Shown: positions 8,524-18,337, numbered from the stretch's first letter. The stretch: 64,000 bases of DNA from Luteibacter aegosomatissinici (GCF_023078495.1 NZ_CP095742.1:3844001-3908000), one strand, 5' to 3'. The notes: generated from the sequence alone by a model not told the origin. Program-made: numbers and translations.

Positions 8524-10185
8524 CTAGACGGGCGAGGGGTGCAGGAAGCGGTGGATGGCGTGGACGACCACCGAGCCTTCGCCCACACCCGCAGCCACGC
8601 GCTTGACCGAGCCTGAGCGCACGTCACCTACCGCGAACACCCCACGCAACGTGGTCGCGTACGGCGATGGCGTGGCGTAGCCATCGGCATCGCGGCCGGT
8701 AAGCACGAAGCCTTTCTTGTCCAGGTCCAGGCAACCCTGCAGCCACGCCGTGTTCGGTTCAGCGCCGATCATGACGAACAGGCTGGCGACCTTGCGCCGC
8801 TCCTGCACATTGGTCTTCACGCAGTACCAACCCACTTCACGCAGGTACGCGTCGCCGTCGAGGTGATCGATCTCGCAGTACGGATGCAGCGTGATTCGCG
8901 GCGACTGCGCGATCCGTTGCACGAGGTAATCGGACATGGTCGCGGCCAGGCCTTCGCCGCGCACCAGGATATGCACGTGCGACGCGGAGCGAGCCAGGAA
9001 CACCGCAGCCTGGCCGGCGCTGTTCCCACCACCCACGACCACCACTTCTTCGTTGGCGCACAGCGTGGCTTCCATCGCCGTGGCGGCGTACTGGATGCCC
9101 TGCCCTTCGAAACGCTCGTAATCCACCTGGGCCAGCTTGCGATAGCGGGCGCCGGTAGCGATCACCACCGAGCGCGCCGTCACCATCGAACCGTTATCCA
9201 GGTGCAATTTATACGGATGGCTGCCGCAATCCATGCTGCGCACCTCACGGGCAATGGCCATGTGTGCGCCGAACTTCATGGCCTGCACCTGCGCCCGGCC
9301 GGCGAGGGCCTGACCGGAAATGCCGGTGGGGAAGCCCAGGTAATTCTCGATCTTGGAGCTGGTGCCCGCCTGGCCGCCAGGCGCCAGCGCCTCGAGCACC
9401 ACGGTTTCCAGCCCTTCGGAGGCGGCGTACACCGCGGCGGCCAGGCCAGCGGGGCCGCCGCCTATCACGGCGACGTCGTAAATGTGGTCGCTGTCCAGCT
9501 CGATCGTGATGCCCAGCTCATCGGCCAATTCGGTGGTTGTCGGGCAGCGCAGCACGCGCTTGTCCGGCAGGATCACTACCGGGCATTCATCCGGCTGCAG
9601 GCCGAAGCCTTCGATTAGGTGCCGGGCATCCTCATCGATATCGGTGTCCAGCAGCTTGTGCGGGTAGCCGTTGCGGATAAGGAAGCTACGCAGGCGCACG
9701 GTATCGGCCGCATGGGCGGAACCAGCCAGCCACACGCCGCCCTGCCCGCTCTGGATGAGACCCACCCGGCGCAGGATGAAGGCGCGCATGATGATCTCGC
9801 CGATATCCGGCTCGCCCGCGATCAGGCGGCGGAAGTTCGCCGGGTCCACCCGGACAATGCGCGAATCGGACCCGGTGCGGCCGTTCACCATGGTCTGGCG
9901 GCCGCTGAACAGGTCGACCTCACCGGTGAACTGGTGCCGGCCGTGGGTCACGACGATGCGTGGCTCGCCATCGCTGCCGATGTCATAAACCTCGATCGAG
10001 CCCTCGAGCACGAAGAAATAATCGACCCGGCGCTGGCCGCGCTGGAACAGCATGGTGCCTTTGGGCACAAGCTCTTCCACGCCGTAGTGCACCACCCGGG
10101 ACGCCATCTCGTCATCCAGGCGCGGAAACGTCTGCGCCTGACGGTTCATCGGGCTGGAGGGATCGTTATCGTACGGCTTCGACAT
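8524..10185 (-). CDS. cNMP-binding domain / thioredoxin-reductase-like flavoprotein fusion
   Basis: A 553-residue fusion. Residues about 25-140 form a cyclic-nucleotide-binding (CRP-like) domain with a GEVDLFSGRQT phosphate-cassette-like stretch. A thioredoxin-like linker region follows (residues about 165-230). The rest is a class II flavin reductase: FAD loop VAVIGGGPAGLAAAVYAASEG, GGQAGTSSKIENYLGFP, ATGARYRKL, NADPH loop VVVVGGGNSAGQAAVFLARS, and C-terminal FAVGDVRSGSVKRVAAGVGEGS. The CxxC redox pair of true thioredoxin reductases is replaced by ATAMEATLC, so it cannot perform classical dithiol transfer. It may be a stress-linked FAD oxidoreductase gated by a nucleotide or other small ligand. 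It is cytoplasmic, with no signal peptide, and divergent from the next gene. Confidence 0.85.
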   Translation of the reverse strand: MSKPYDNDPSSPMNRQAQTFPRLDDEMASRVVHYGVEELVPKGTMLFQRGQRRVDYFFVLEGSIEVYDIGSDGEPRIVVTHGRHQFTGEVDLFSGRQTMVNGRTGSDSRIVRVDPANFRRLIAGEPDIGEIIMRAFILRRVGLIQSGQGGVWLAGSAHAADTVRLRSFLIRNGYPHKLLDTDIDEDARHLIEGFGLQPDECPVVILPDKRVLRCPTTTELADELGITIELDSDHIYDVAVIGGGPAGLAAAVYAASEGLETVVLEALAPGGQAGTSSKIENYLGFPTGISGQALAGRAQVQAMKFGAHMAIAREVRSMDCGSHPYKLHLDNGSMVTARSVVIATGARYRKLAQVDYERFEGQGIQYAATAMEATLCANEEVVVVGGGNSAGQAAVFLARSASHVHILVRGEGLAATMSDYLVQRIAQSPRITLHPYCEIDHLDGDAYLREVGWYCVKTNVQERRKVASLFVMIGAEPNTAWLQGCLDLDKKGFVLTGRDADGYATPSPYATTLRGVFAVGDVRSGSVKRVAAGVGEGSVVVHAIHRFLHPSPV

Positions 10186-10322
10186 CGGTGATTCCGGTGA
10201 CTTCGGGGCCAGGGTGCCTCCCGCCCGGAACGATACCGGGTGGGTTTGGAACGATCTTGTATCGGAGCACCATCATGCCTGCGTAGACTGCACCCCGCAC
10301 ACTTCACACACACTGCGAGCCC

Positions 10323-11231
10323 ATGACGACCCACGACGCTACCGCGGCCCCGCCGTCGCTGCCCCTCCGCCTGCTGCGCTCTCCCGTGGGTCGCATCCTG
10401 GCCTTCGCCATCAGCGCCTGGCTCATCGGCATGGTCTGCAGCCGGATCTACAGCGGCCTGGGGCTTCCCCGCGGCAGCCTGCCGTTTGGTGAGGTCACCC
10501 CGCTGATCGAGCTGTTCCGCTTGCTACCCGTGGTGCTGGCGTACTGGCTGCTGGTACGCACCATCGAGAATCGACGCGTGGAGGAGCTGGCCTTGCGCAA
10601 GCTCGTGCCCCACGTCCTGCTCGGGCTCGCGGCCGGCTTTGTCCTTTTCTCACTGGTGGTAGGCGCACTGTGGGCGCTGGGCGCCTATGTCGTGCACGGC
10701 ACCAACCAGGGCATCCCCTGGCTGGGCCTTGTACTGGTCCTGGGCGTAGGCGCCGGAGTGGGCGAGGAAATCGTCAGCCGCGGCGTCCTGTTTCGTATCG
10801 TCGAAGAGGGCCTTGGCACCTGGATCAGCCTGCTGCTGTCGGCGGCCTTCTTCGGCTTCATGCACATATGGAACCCGCACGCCACCACGTGGAGCGCCCT
10901 GGCCATCGCCCTGGAGGCCGGCCTGCTGTTTGGCCTGATCTACCACGTGACCCGCTCGCTATGGCTGTGCATGGGTGTCCACGCCGCCTGGAACGTCGCC
11001 CAGGGCCCGTTCTACGGCATCCCGGTATCCGGGTTCGAACAAAAGGGCTGGCTGGCGTCCACCATGCAGGGACCGGATTGGCTCACGGGTGGCGAGTTCG
11101 GGGCCGAGGCCTCGGTCGTAGCCCTTTGCATCTGCTCCACGCTCACGGCGGTATTGCTGGGTATCGCGCTCCGCCGCGGCAGCCTGGTGCCACCGTTCTG
11201 GGCACGACCGAAGGTCAAGCCTGCCGCCTGA
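10323..11231 (+). CDS. CPBP-family intramembrane metalloprotease
   Basis: A 302-residue polytopic membrane protein with the CAAX-protease/bacteriocin-processing (Abi) signature. The three conserved elements are present: EEIVSRG (EExxxR), FFGFMHIWNP (FxxxH) and VHAAWN (HxxxN). The glutamates and histidines would form the metal site within the membrane. About seven to eight hydrophobic segments can be seen. Bacterial members have roles in prenyl-protein-like processing, bacteriocin immunity or anchoring, and nothing here identifies the substrate. A second family member lies at 24595-25374 on the other strand. Confidence 0.8.
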   Translation: MTTHDATAAPPSLPLRLLRSPVGRILAFAISAWLIGMVCSRIYSGLGLPRGSLPFGEVTPLIELFRLLPVVLAYWLLVRTIENRRVEELALRKLVPHVLLGLAAGFVLFSLVVGALWALGAYVVHGTNQGIPWLGLVLVLGVGAGVGEEIVSRGVLFRIVEEGLGTWISLLLSAAFFGFMHIWNPHATTWSALAIALEAGLLFGLIYHVTRSLWLCMGVHAAWNVAQGPFYGIPVSGFEQKGWLASTMQGPDWLTGGEFGAEASVVALCICSTLTAVLLGIALRRGSLVPPFWARPKVKPAA

Positions 11232-11342
11232 CCTGCCGATAATGTGTCGTCCGCCAAGGAAGGCGAACGCCCGTATGTAGTACTACCCATTACGCTCGAC
11301 CCACGGGCGCGCCGCCCACTCCGTCCCACTACCGGTCATCGC

Positions 11343-14300
11343 ATGACTTCCACCGACGCAAAGCGCCAATGGCTGGCTGACCAGCCCCTCCAGCGCAAGA
11401 TCATCCTCGCCATCGGTACCCTGCTCGCCCTGTTCGTGGCGGCCTGCATTGCCAACCTGGTATCGCTGGGGCGCGAAAACGAGACCCGGGCGTGGGCGAC
11501 CCACACCTACGTGGTGTTGCTTACCCTGTCCGATGTCGGCGCCGATGCCCAGCAGCGCCAGGTGGCCGCCCGCGGGTACATGCTGAACCAGGCGGACACG
11601 GAATACGCCGACTTCGAGGCGGCGGATCGCGATCTTGCGGTAAGCGTTGGCAAACTACGCACGCTCACCGCCGACAACCCGTTGCAGCAAGGCCGGATCG
11701 ACCGCCTGCAGGACATGCTTGACCGCTGGAAGGTCGAGGCGCTGAAGAATGGCCTGGAGCCCATGCGTGCCATCGGCAACGCAGCGACGCCCGAAGGCTC
11801 GCTGGCGCGCGACGGCATCCGCCGCGACTACTTCGCGCGCCGTACCGTGGTCATGACCGATATCCGCAAGCTCATCGACGAGATGGCGGCCACCGAGCGC
11901 ACGCTGCTCGAAAAGCGCAACGCCGCACTGGACGCCACGCTCGCCGCGACACAGACCATCGATATCCTTTCGCTGGTGCTGTGCCTGCTGACCGGCGCCG
12001 CCGTCATCTTCATGACGTTCCGGCTGATCACGCGCCCGCTGGTGCGCATGACCGAGCTGATGACCCGCCTCGCACGGCACGACCACACCATCGAGGTGGG
12101 CCAGCGCAATCGCCGTGACGAGATCGGCGAGATCGCCCGCGCCTTGCAGGTGTTCAAGGACATGTCGATCGAGACGGCAGGCCAGACCTGGCTGAAGTCG
12201 GCGGTCACCACGGTGTCCAACCGTCTGCAGGAGTGCACCACCTACCGCGAGTTCGCCGACGCGCTCGTCACCGAGATGGTCACCTCGCTCAAGGCGGGCG
12301 TGGGCGTCTTCTACATCTACCGTGAAGAAGCCCAGCGCCTGGAACTGACCGGCAGCTACGGCTTCCGCCAGCGCCGCCATGTCACTGCGGAGTACGCGCT
12401 GGGCGAAGGCCTGGTGGGTCAGGCCGCGGCGAACCAGCAGACGATCGTGCTGCAGGATATCCCCGAGGATTACACGCGCATCCACTCGGGTACCGGCGAA
12501 GCCGCGCCGCGCAGTGTCGTGGTCGTTCCGGTCATGTCCCGCGATACCCTGATGGGCGTTATCGAGATCGCCAGCTTCGACCACCTGACCGGGCTGCAGG
12601 AGCGGCTGATCGATGAACTGATGCCCATCGTTGCGCTTTCGCTGGAGAACCTGGCTCGCGCACTGCGCACCCGCGACCTGTTGGAACAGACCCAGAGCCA
12701 GGCGGATGAGCTGCGCACATCCGAGGAGGCCCTGCGCCACCAGCAGGATGCCTTGCAGGCCACCAATAGCGAACTGCACGCGAAGACCGCCGAACTGCAG
12801 GAGCAGTCACAGCGGCTGATCGCATCCGAGGAAGAGTTGCGTGTACAGACCGAAGAACTGCACGCCTCTAACGAAGAGCTGCGCGAGAAGGGCCTGACGC
12901 TCAATCACCAGAAGGACGCGCTGGAGGCCCTGCAGAAGGAAACCCACGAGAAGGCCGAAGAGCTGGCCCGCGCCAGCCAGTACAAGTCCGAATTCTTGGC
13001 CAACATGTCGCATGAGCTGCGGACGCCGCTCAATAGCCTGCTCATCCTGTCGCGCAGCCTGGCCGATAACGACGAAGAAAACCTCACCGGCGAACAGGTG
13101 GAATCCGCGCGCATCATCCACGATGCCGGTTCCAACCTGCTCCGACTGATCAACGACATCCTCGACCTGTCCAAGGTGGAGGCCGGCAAGATGGAGCTGA
13201 TGGTCGACAAGCTCCCGCTCGCCGATCTTGCCCGCACGCTCGGCCGCACGTTCAACCATGTGGCGCAGGAAAAGAAGCTCGCCTTCGAGGTGAAGCTGGA
13301 AGAGAACCTTCCCGCGAGCATCCAGACCGATGCCGGCAAGCTGGAGCAGGTCGTGAACAACCTGCTGAGCAATGCCTTCAAGTTCACCGCCAGCGGCAGC
13401 GTGCGCGTGCGGATAGGCCGTCCCGCTGCCAGCGCTACGCTCCCTGCCGGGCTGGACCCGGCCCGTGCTATCTGCATCGCCGTCACCGATTCCGGCATCG
13501 GCATTCCACCGGAGAAATTCCAGCGCGTGTTCCACGCCTTTGAACAGGTGGATGCAAGCACGAGCCGTCAGTACGGTGGCACCGGCCTCGGCCTGGCCAT
13601 TTCACGGCGCATCGCCATGCTGATGGGCGGCGACATCACCCTGGAAAGCGAAGTGGGTGCAGGTAGCACGTTCACCATCTTCCTTCCCGAAGAGGCCCCG
13701 GCACACGCGGTGGACCGCGCCGAACCAGTGTCGCTCGAGCAGGCGGCAGCCGAAGCCACGCTTCCGCTGTCCCCGTCGCTTATTGCCGAATCAATCGATG
13801 ATGACCGTGCGACGATCGCGCCCGGCGATACCACCATCCTCGTGGTGGAGGACGACCCCGCATTTGCGCGGATCCTTGCCGATATGATCCACCGCAAGGG
13901 CCACCGCGTGCTTGCTGCGGCGGATGGCGAGACCGGCCTGGCGCTGGCCCGCCAGTACCGCCCCACCGGCATCCTGCTTGATGTGATGCTGCCGGGCATG
14001 GATGGCTGGACGGTGATCGAGCGGCTGAAACACGACGCCGCCACGCGTCATATCCCGGTTCACTTCATCTCCGCCACGGATGATGCCAGCCGCGGCATGG
14101 AGCTGGGTGCGGTTGGCTTCCTGACGAAGCCGGTGAGCCGCGAATCCATCGCCACGGCGTTCGATCGCCTGCTCCACTTTGCCGAGGGCCGCACACGCCA
14201 CCTGCTGGTCGTGGATGATGATGCGAGCGCGCGCACCGCTGTGCGCACGTTGCTGAAAGACGACAACGTGGTGATCGACGATGCCGCCTCGGGCGAGGAA

Positions 14301-15002
14301 GCACTGGCGAAGACCAACCAGGTGGCTTACGACTGCATCGTGCTCGACCTCGGCTTGCCCGGCATGTCGGGCATGGAGTTCCTCGAGCACCTGTCCCAGT
14401 CGGGGCACACCCCGCCGGTAGTCGTGTATTCGGGCCGCGACCTCTCCCGCGAGGAGAGCATGAAGATCCGCCAGTACACCGACAGCATCGTGGTGAAGGG
14501 TGCGCGCTCCCCTGACCGTCTGCTGGACGAGGTGAGCCTGTTCCTGCATTCGATCCGCCAGGGTGGCAGCGCCGCCGCCATCGAGCGCGCGACGCCTGCC
14601 AGCGGCATGGACGAGGCCAGCCTTCGCGGCCGCCGCATCCTGCTCGTGGACGACGATATGCGTAATCTCTTTGCCCTGTCGAAAGTCTTGCGCGGCAAGG
14701 GTATCGATGTGGTGATGGCGCAGGATGGCCAGAAGGCCCTCGATGTGCTGGACAAGGACGCCGATCTGGAACTGGTGCTCATGGACATCATGATGCCGGT
14801 GATGGATGGCTACGACACCATGCGCGCGATCCGCGCCAAGCCCGCCGTCGCCAACGTGCCCATCATTGCGCTTACCGCCAAGGCCATGCGCGGCGATCGC
14901 GAGAAATGCCTGGAGGCCGGTGCCAACGACTACCTGTCCAAGCCCATCGATGTGGACCGTTTGCTCTCGATGATTCGCGTCTGGCTGCCGGCAAGGGTCT
15001 GA
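11343..15002 (+). CDS. Hybrid sensor histidine kinase, CHASE3-HAMP-GAF-HisKA-3xREC
   Basis: A 1219-residue membrane kinase. TM1 is about residues 19-41, a CHASE3-type sensory region follows to about 200, TM2 is about 203-224, then HAMP, a GAF domain (about 300-430) and a long coiled coil. The HisKA box FLANMSHELRTPLNS (His near 556) and the HATPase motifs (NNLLSNAFKFT, GTGLGLAIS) follow. Three receiver domains have aspartates in LLDVMLPGMDGW, VLDLGLPGMSGM and LMDIMMPVMDGY. A GTG start 33 codons earlier exists, but the ATG fits TM1 placement better. It heads a coupled operon with CheR, CheB and a REC-GGDEF protein, so phosphorelay output probably includes c-di-GMP. Confidence 0.9.
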   Translation: MTSTDAKRQWLADQPLQRKIILAIGTLLALFVAACIANLVSLGRENETRAWATHTYVVLLTLSDVGADAQQRQVAARGYMLNQADTEYADFEAADRDLAVSVGKLRTLTADNPLQQGRIDRLQDMLDRWKVEALKNGLEPMRAIGNAATPEGSLARDGIRRDYFARRTVVMTDIRKLIDEMAATERTLLEKRNAALDATLAATQTIDILSLVLCLLTGAAVIFMTFRLITRPLVRMTELMTRLARHDHTIEVGQRNRRDEIGEIARALQVFKDMSIETAGQTWLKSAVTTVSNRLQECTTYREFADALVTEMVTSLKAGVGVFYIYREEAQRLELTGSYGFRQRRHVTAEYALGEGLVGQAAANQQTIVLQDIPEDYTRIHSGTGEAAPRSVVVVPVMSRDTLMGVIEIASFDHLTGLQERLIDELMPIVALSLENLARALRTRDLLEQTQSQADELRTSEEALRHQQDALQATNSELHAKTAELQEQSQRLIASEEELRVQTEELHASNEELREKGLTLNHQKDALEALQKETHEKAEELARASQYKSEFLANMSHELRTPLNSLLILSRSLADNDEENLTGEQVESARIIHDAGSNLLRLINDILDLSKVEAGKMELMVDKLPLADLARTLGRTFNHVAQEKKLAFEVKLEENLPASIQTDAGKLEQVVNNLLSNAFKFTASGSVRVRIGRPAASATLPAGLDPARAICIAVTDSGIGIPPEKFQRVFHAFEQVDASTSRQYGGTGLGLAISRRIAMLMGGDITLESEVGAGSTFTIFLPEEAPAHAVDRAEPVSLEQAAAEATLPLSPSLIAESIDDDRATIAPGDTTILVVEDDPAFARILADMIHRKGHRVLAAADGETGLALARQYRPTGILLDVMLPGMDGWTVIERLKHDAATRHIPVHFISATDDASRGMELGAVGFLTKPVSRESIATAFDRLLHFAEGRTRHLLVVDDDASARTAVRTLLKDDNVVIDDAASGEEALAKTNQVAYDCIVLDLGLPGMSGMEFLEHLSQSGHTPPVVVYSGRDLSREESMKIRQYTDSIVVKGARSPDRLLDEVSLFLHSIRQGGSAAAIERATPASGMDEASLRGRRILLVDDDMRNLFALSKVLRGKGIDVVMAQDGQKALDVLDKDADLELVLMDIMMPVMDGYDTMRAIRAKPAVANVPIIALTAKAMRGDREKCLEAGANDYLSKPIDVDRLLSMIRVWLPARV

Positions 15003-15003
15003 G

Positions 15004-15846
15004 GTGGACGTCGAGGACATCGAGATCGAACTGTTCGTCCGCGCCATGCAACGGCGCCACGGCTACGACTTCAGCAATTACGCCCCGGCGTCGCTCAAGC
15101 GCCGGGTGCAGCAGCTGGTGCGCACGCACGATGCCGGCACGATCAGTGAACTGAACCGGCGGCTTTTGCACGAGGAAGGCTTCGTCACCCGGATTATCGA
15201 AGGCTTGTCCGTGCCCGTCTCGGAGATGTTCCGCGACCCGCCGGTCTTCCGCGCCCTGCGCGACAAGGTCCTACCGATATTGGCTTCGTACCCGGAGATC
15301 AACATCTGGCAGGCGGGATGCGCCCACGGGCAGGAGGTGTATTCACTGGCCATCCTGCTTGAAGAAGCCGGCCTCTACGACCGTGCGCGCATCTATGCCA
15401 CGGATTTCAACGATGCGGCGCTACACGTCGCCGCGGAAGGCATCTATGCGACGCGCGATGCGCGCGACTGGTCGCGCAATTACATCGAAGCGGGCGGCCT
15501 GAAATCGTTCAGCGACTACTACAGCGCGCGCTACGACTTCATCAAGCTCGACCAGCGTTTGCGGCGCAACGTCACCTTCTTCAACCACAACCTGGTGACC
15601 GATGAGGTGTTCTGCGAGGCGCATCTTATCCTGTGTCGGAACGTGCTCATCTACTTCAACAACAGCCTGCAGGACCATACGCTGGCCCTGTTCCGCGATA
15701 GCCTGGTGCGCGGCGGCTTCCTGTGCCTGGGAACACGCGAGAACATTGATTTCTCGCCCGCCGCCGCATGTTTCAGCGACGTGGACGCACCCCTGCGGAT
15801 CTACCAGGCTAGCAGCGCATCGATGGCGAGGCCGCTGGCACGATGA
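15004..15846 (+). CDS. CheR-type protein-glutamate methyltransferase
   Basis: A 280-residue SAM-dependent methyltransferase. The N-terminal all-alpha CheR domain contains YDFSNYAPASLKRRVQQL. The Rossmann-like core contains IWQAGCAHGQEVYSLAILL (SAM loop), RIYATDFNDAALHVAAEG and the late motif ILCRNVLIYFN. It begins with GTG one base after the kinase stop and ends in an ATGA overlap with the CheB gene. No chemoreceptor gene is nearby. In such kinase-CheR-CheB clusters the pair may modify the kinase or another coiled-coil protein rather than a classical MCP. That is inference. Confidence 0.85.
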   Translation: MDVEDIEIELFVRAMQRRHGYDFSNYAPASLKRRVQQLVRTHDAGTISELNRRLLHEEGFVTRIIEGLSVPVSEMFRDPPVFRALRDKVLPILASYPEINIWQAGCAHGQEVYSLAILLEEAGLYDRARIYATDFNDAALHVAAEGIYATRDARDWSRNYIEAGGLKSFSDYYSARYDFIKLDQRLRRNVTFFNHNLVTDEVFCEAHLILCRNVLIYFNNSLQDHTLALFRDSLVRGGFLCLGTRENIDFSPAAACFSDVDAPLRIYQASSASMARPLAR

Positions 15847-16412
15847 CCGCACGCACCGCCATCGCGATGGGCTGCAGCGCAGGAGGCCTCGCGGCGTTGC
15901 AGCGCGTGCTCCCCGCGCTGGACCGGCGGCTCGCCGTGCCGGTGGTGATCTGTTGCCATACGGGCTCCGCGGATGTATCGCTGCTGGTGGAGATCCTCGC
16001 CCGGGTGTCGGCCCTGCCCGTGGTGGAAGCCGCCGAGCGTGCACCCGCCGACCCGGGCGTGGTGCACGTCGCGCCCAGTGGCTACCACCTGCTGGTGGAG
16101 CCCAACGCACACTTCTCGCTCAGCGTGGATGCGCGCGTCACGTACGCACGTCCCTCGATTGATGTGCTGTTTGAGACGGCCGCCGACGCATGGCAGGGCG
16201 GCCTCGTCGCCGTACTCATGACGGGCGCCAATTCCGATGGCGCCACGGGCCTGAAGGCCGTAAGGCACGCCGGCGGATACGCCATCGTGCAGGACCCGGC
16301 CAGCGCCGAATCCGATGTGATGCCCCGCGCCGGCCTCGATATCGCCGGGGCCGATGCCTGCCTTTCGCTTGACCACATTGCGCAACGACTTAACGAACTC
16401 TGCATCCCATGA
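15843..16412 (+). CDS. CheB-type methylesterase without receiver domain
   Basis: A 189-residue stand-alone CheB catalytic domain. The serine is in MGCSAGGLAAL, the histidine in VICCHTGSADVS, and the aspartate in VLMTGANSDGATGL, together giving the expected triad. The N-terminal receiver domain that normally regulates CheB by phosphorylation is absent, so activity may be controlled by the neighbouring kinase in another way. Both ends overlap their neighbours by ATGA, which shows tight translational coupling. Confidence 0.85.
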   Translation: MTARTAIAMGCSAGGLAALQRVLPALDRRLAVPVVICCHTGSADVSLLVEILARVSALPVVEAAERAPADPGVVHVAPSGYHLLVEPNAHFSLSVDARVTYARPSIDVLFETAADAWQGGLVAVLMTGANSDGATGLKAVRHAGGYAIVQDPASAESDVMPRAGLDIAGADACLSLDHIAQRLNELCIP

Positions 16413-17398
16413 CCCCGATTCGCCCCAAGATCCTTGTCGTCGACGATACCCCCGCCAACCTCGTGGCCATGCGCCGCCTGCTTGCGCGCGCCGACGCCGA
16501 TATTTTCGAAGCCAGCAACGGTAACGATGCGCTTGCCCTGTGCCTGGACCACCAGTTCGCACTGGTGCTTCTCGACGTGAACATGCCCGGCATGGATGGC
16601 TTCGAAGTCGCCGAGCTGATCACTGAGACCGAGCACCTGCGCGAAACGCCCATCATCTTCGTGACGGCCGCCTACGCCGATGACCTCAACCGCATGAAGG
16701 GCTACACGGCGGGCGCCGTGGATTACATTGCCAAGCCCATCAACGATGCGATCCTGCAATCGAAGGTGAAGATCTTCCTGGAGCTGTACCGCGCCCGCGC
16801 GCTGCTGCAACACGCGCTGGATGAACTATCCGTGCGAAACCAGCAGCTCACCACCGAAGTGGCCGAGCGCACGCGCATGGAACAACTGGTGCGCCACCAG
16901 GCGACGCATGATGCGCTCACGGGGCTACCCAACCGCGTACTGTTCCGCGAACGGCTCGAGGCCGCCCTGGCTACCGCCAATGCGGGTGGGGCTCCTTTTG
17001 CCCTGGCTTACATCGATATCGACGGCTTCAAGGGCGTCAATGATGGCCACGGCCACGCCGCCGGCGACGAATTGCTGAAGGCGATCGCAGCACGGGTCGA
17101 TGCGCGCACGCGCGGCAGCGACACGGTGGCGAGGCTGGGTGGTGACGAATTCGCCGTGCTCCTGCACGACACCAGTGACGGGCAGGCGGCGGTCGCGCGT
17201 TGCCAGACCCTTTGCGATGCCATCGCCGAGCCGTACACGCTCTCCGTGGCCGACCTGCGCATCCCGGCGAAGATCGGTGCCAGCATCGGCGTCACCATGT
17301 TCCAGCCCGGCGATGCCTACGACCGCCTGGTCTCCACCGCGGACGAGGCGATGTACGAAGCCAAGCGCAGCGGCAAGAACCGCTGCGTCCTGAAATAG
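16409..17398 (+). CDS. Response regulator with GGDEF diguanylate cyclase output
   Basis: A 329-residue protein. The N-terminal receiver domain (about 1-125) has the phosphoacceptor in LLDVNMPGMDGFE and the switch lysine in YIAKPIND. A short coiled coil leads to a GGDEF domain with the intact active-site motif ARLGGDEFAVLL. An RGSD placed five residues before GGDEF matches the RxxD inhibitory site, so c-di-GMP product feedback is expected. It is the last gene of the kinase-CheR-CheB operon (ATGA overlap with cheB) and is the obvious output of that phosphorelay. Confidence 0.9.
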   Translation: MTPIRPKILVVDDTPANLVAMRRLLARADADIFEASNGNDALALCLDHQFALVLLDVNMPGMDGFEVAELITETEHLRETPIIFVTAAYADDLNRMKGYTAGAVDYIAKPINDAILQSKVKIFLELYRARALLQHALDELSVRNQQLTTEVAERTRMEQLVRHQATHDALTGLPNRVLFRERLEAALATANAGGAPFALAYIDIDGFKGVNDGHGHAAGDELLKAIAARVDARTRGSDTVARLGGDEFAVLLHDTSDGQAAVARCQTLCDAIAEPYTLSVADLRIPAKIGASIGVTMFQPGDAYDRLVSTADEAMYEAKRSGKNRCVLK

Positions 17399-17402
17399 AC
17401 CA

Positions 17403-17425
17403 TGTAGGAGCGCGCTCGCGCGCGA
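17403..17425. repeat. REP-like half element
   Basis: TGTAGGAGCGCGCTCGCGCG matches one arm of the palindrome family at 5651-5719. It sits in the 60-bp gap between two convergent genes. Confidence 0.7.
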
Positions 17426-17458
17426 AAAGCCAACGAGGCGGTAAAGCGGCAAGCTTAC

Positions 17459-18337
17459 CTACCCCAACGCCCCAAGAAATGCCTCCAAAACCGCCCCCCG
17501 GTACCGCTGCCGGTGCAACAGCACCGACAGCGTCCGGCGCAAGTCGAGGAACGGTGTAGCCAGTACCGCCAGCCGCCCGGTGGCGACCGCGTCCGTGACG
17601 GCCACCTCGGGCAGGCAGGCGATGCCTAACCCCGCGATGACGGCCTGTTTGATTGCTTCGGACTGGTCGAGCTCCAGGACAGTTCGTCCTTCGGGCAGTT
17701 CCGCGAGCGCCCGCTCGCTCAGCGCGCGCGTGGCTGACCCACGTTCACGCAACACCCAACGCTCACCGGCAAAGTCCTCGCGCTTCAGGCGTTTCTTTCC
17801 AGCCAGTCGGTGTGCGGGCCGCGCACACACGACGAGCCGATCCTCACGCCATGGGCGTGCCTCAAGCGCCGGGTGCGCCACCGGCCCCTCCACGCAACCG
17901 ATATCGACGTCGTGGTCGAGTACGCCCTGCGCAATGCGGTCGGTGTTGGCGACCGTAAGGCGCAAGGCGACCGTGGGGTGGGCATCGACGAAGGGGCCCA
18001 CGAGATCGCCAACGAGGTAATTGCCTACGGTATTGCTGGCACCTACCCGTAGCTCGCCGCTCAGGGCCGTCACGGCGCCGGATGCACGCCGCGCAAACTC
18101 GGCATGCCGCTCCACGAGCTCGCGCGCCAGCGGCAACAGGTTGCGCCCCCGGTCGTTGAGCCGAAGGCGCCCGCGTTCGCGATCGAACAACGGTTCGCCG
18201 ATCTGCCGCTCCAGCTCACCCAGCGCCATCGAGGCCGCAGGCTGGCTGAGGTGCAGCCGCTCACTGGCAGCGCGCACGCTGCCCGTGGTGGCGATATCAA
18301 CGAAGACTTCCAACTGGCGAGGGCTGAAGGCATGCAT
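17459..18337 (-). CDS. LysR-family transcriptional regulator
   Basis: A 292-residue LTTR. The N-terminal winged helix-turn-helix reads FSPRQLEVFVDIATTGSVRA then ERLHLSQPAASMALGELER, and a periplasmic-binding-like effector domain follows. The ATG at 18337 is preferred over an in-frame TTG two codons upstream. It is divergent from a YeiH-type transporter gene with only about 50 bp between starts, an arrangement like enterobacterial yeiE-yeiH. It probably controls that transporter and itself. The effector is unknown, with anions or sulfur compounds plausible from the family context. Confidence 0.9.
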   Translation of the reverse strand: MHAFSPRQLEVFVDIATTGSVRAASERLHLSQPAASMALGELERQIGEPLFDRERGRLRLNDRGRNLLPLARELVERHAEFARRASGAVTALSGELRVGASNTVGNYLVGDLVGPFVDAHPTVALRLTVANTDRIAQGVLDHDVDIGCVEGPVAHPALEARPWREDRLVVCARPAHRLAGKKRLKREDFAGERWVLRERGSATRALSERALAELPEGRTVLELDQSEAIKQAVIAGLGIACLPEVAVTDAVATGRLAVLATPFLDLRRTLSVLLHRQRYRGAVLEAFLGALG

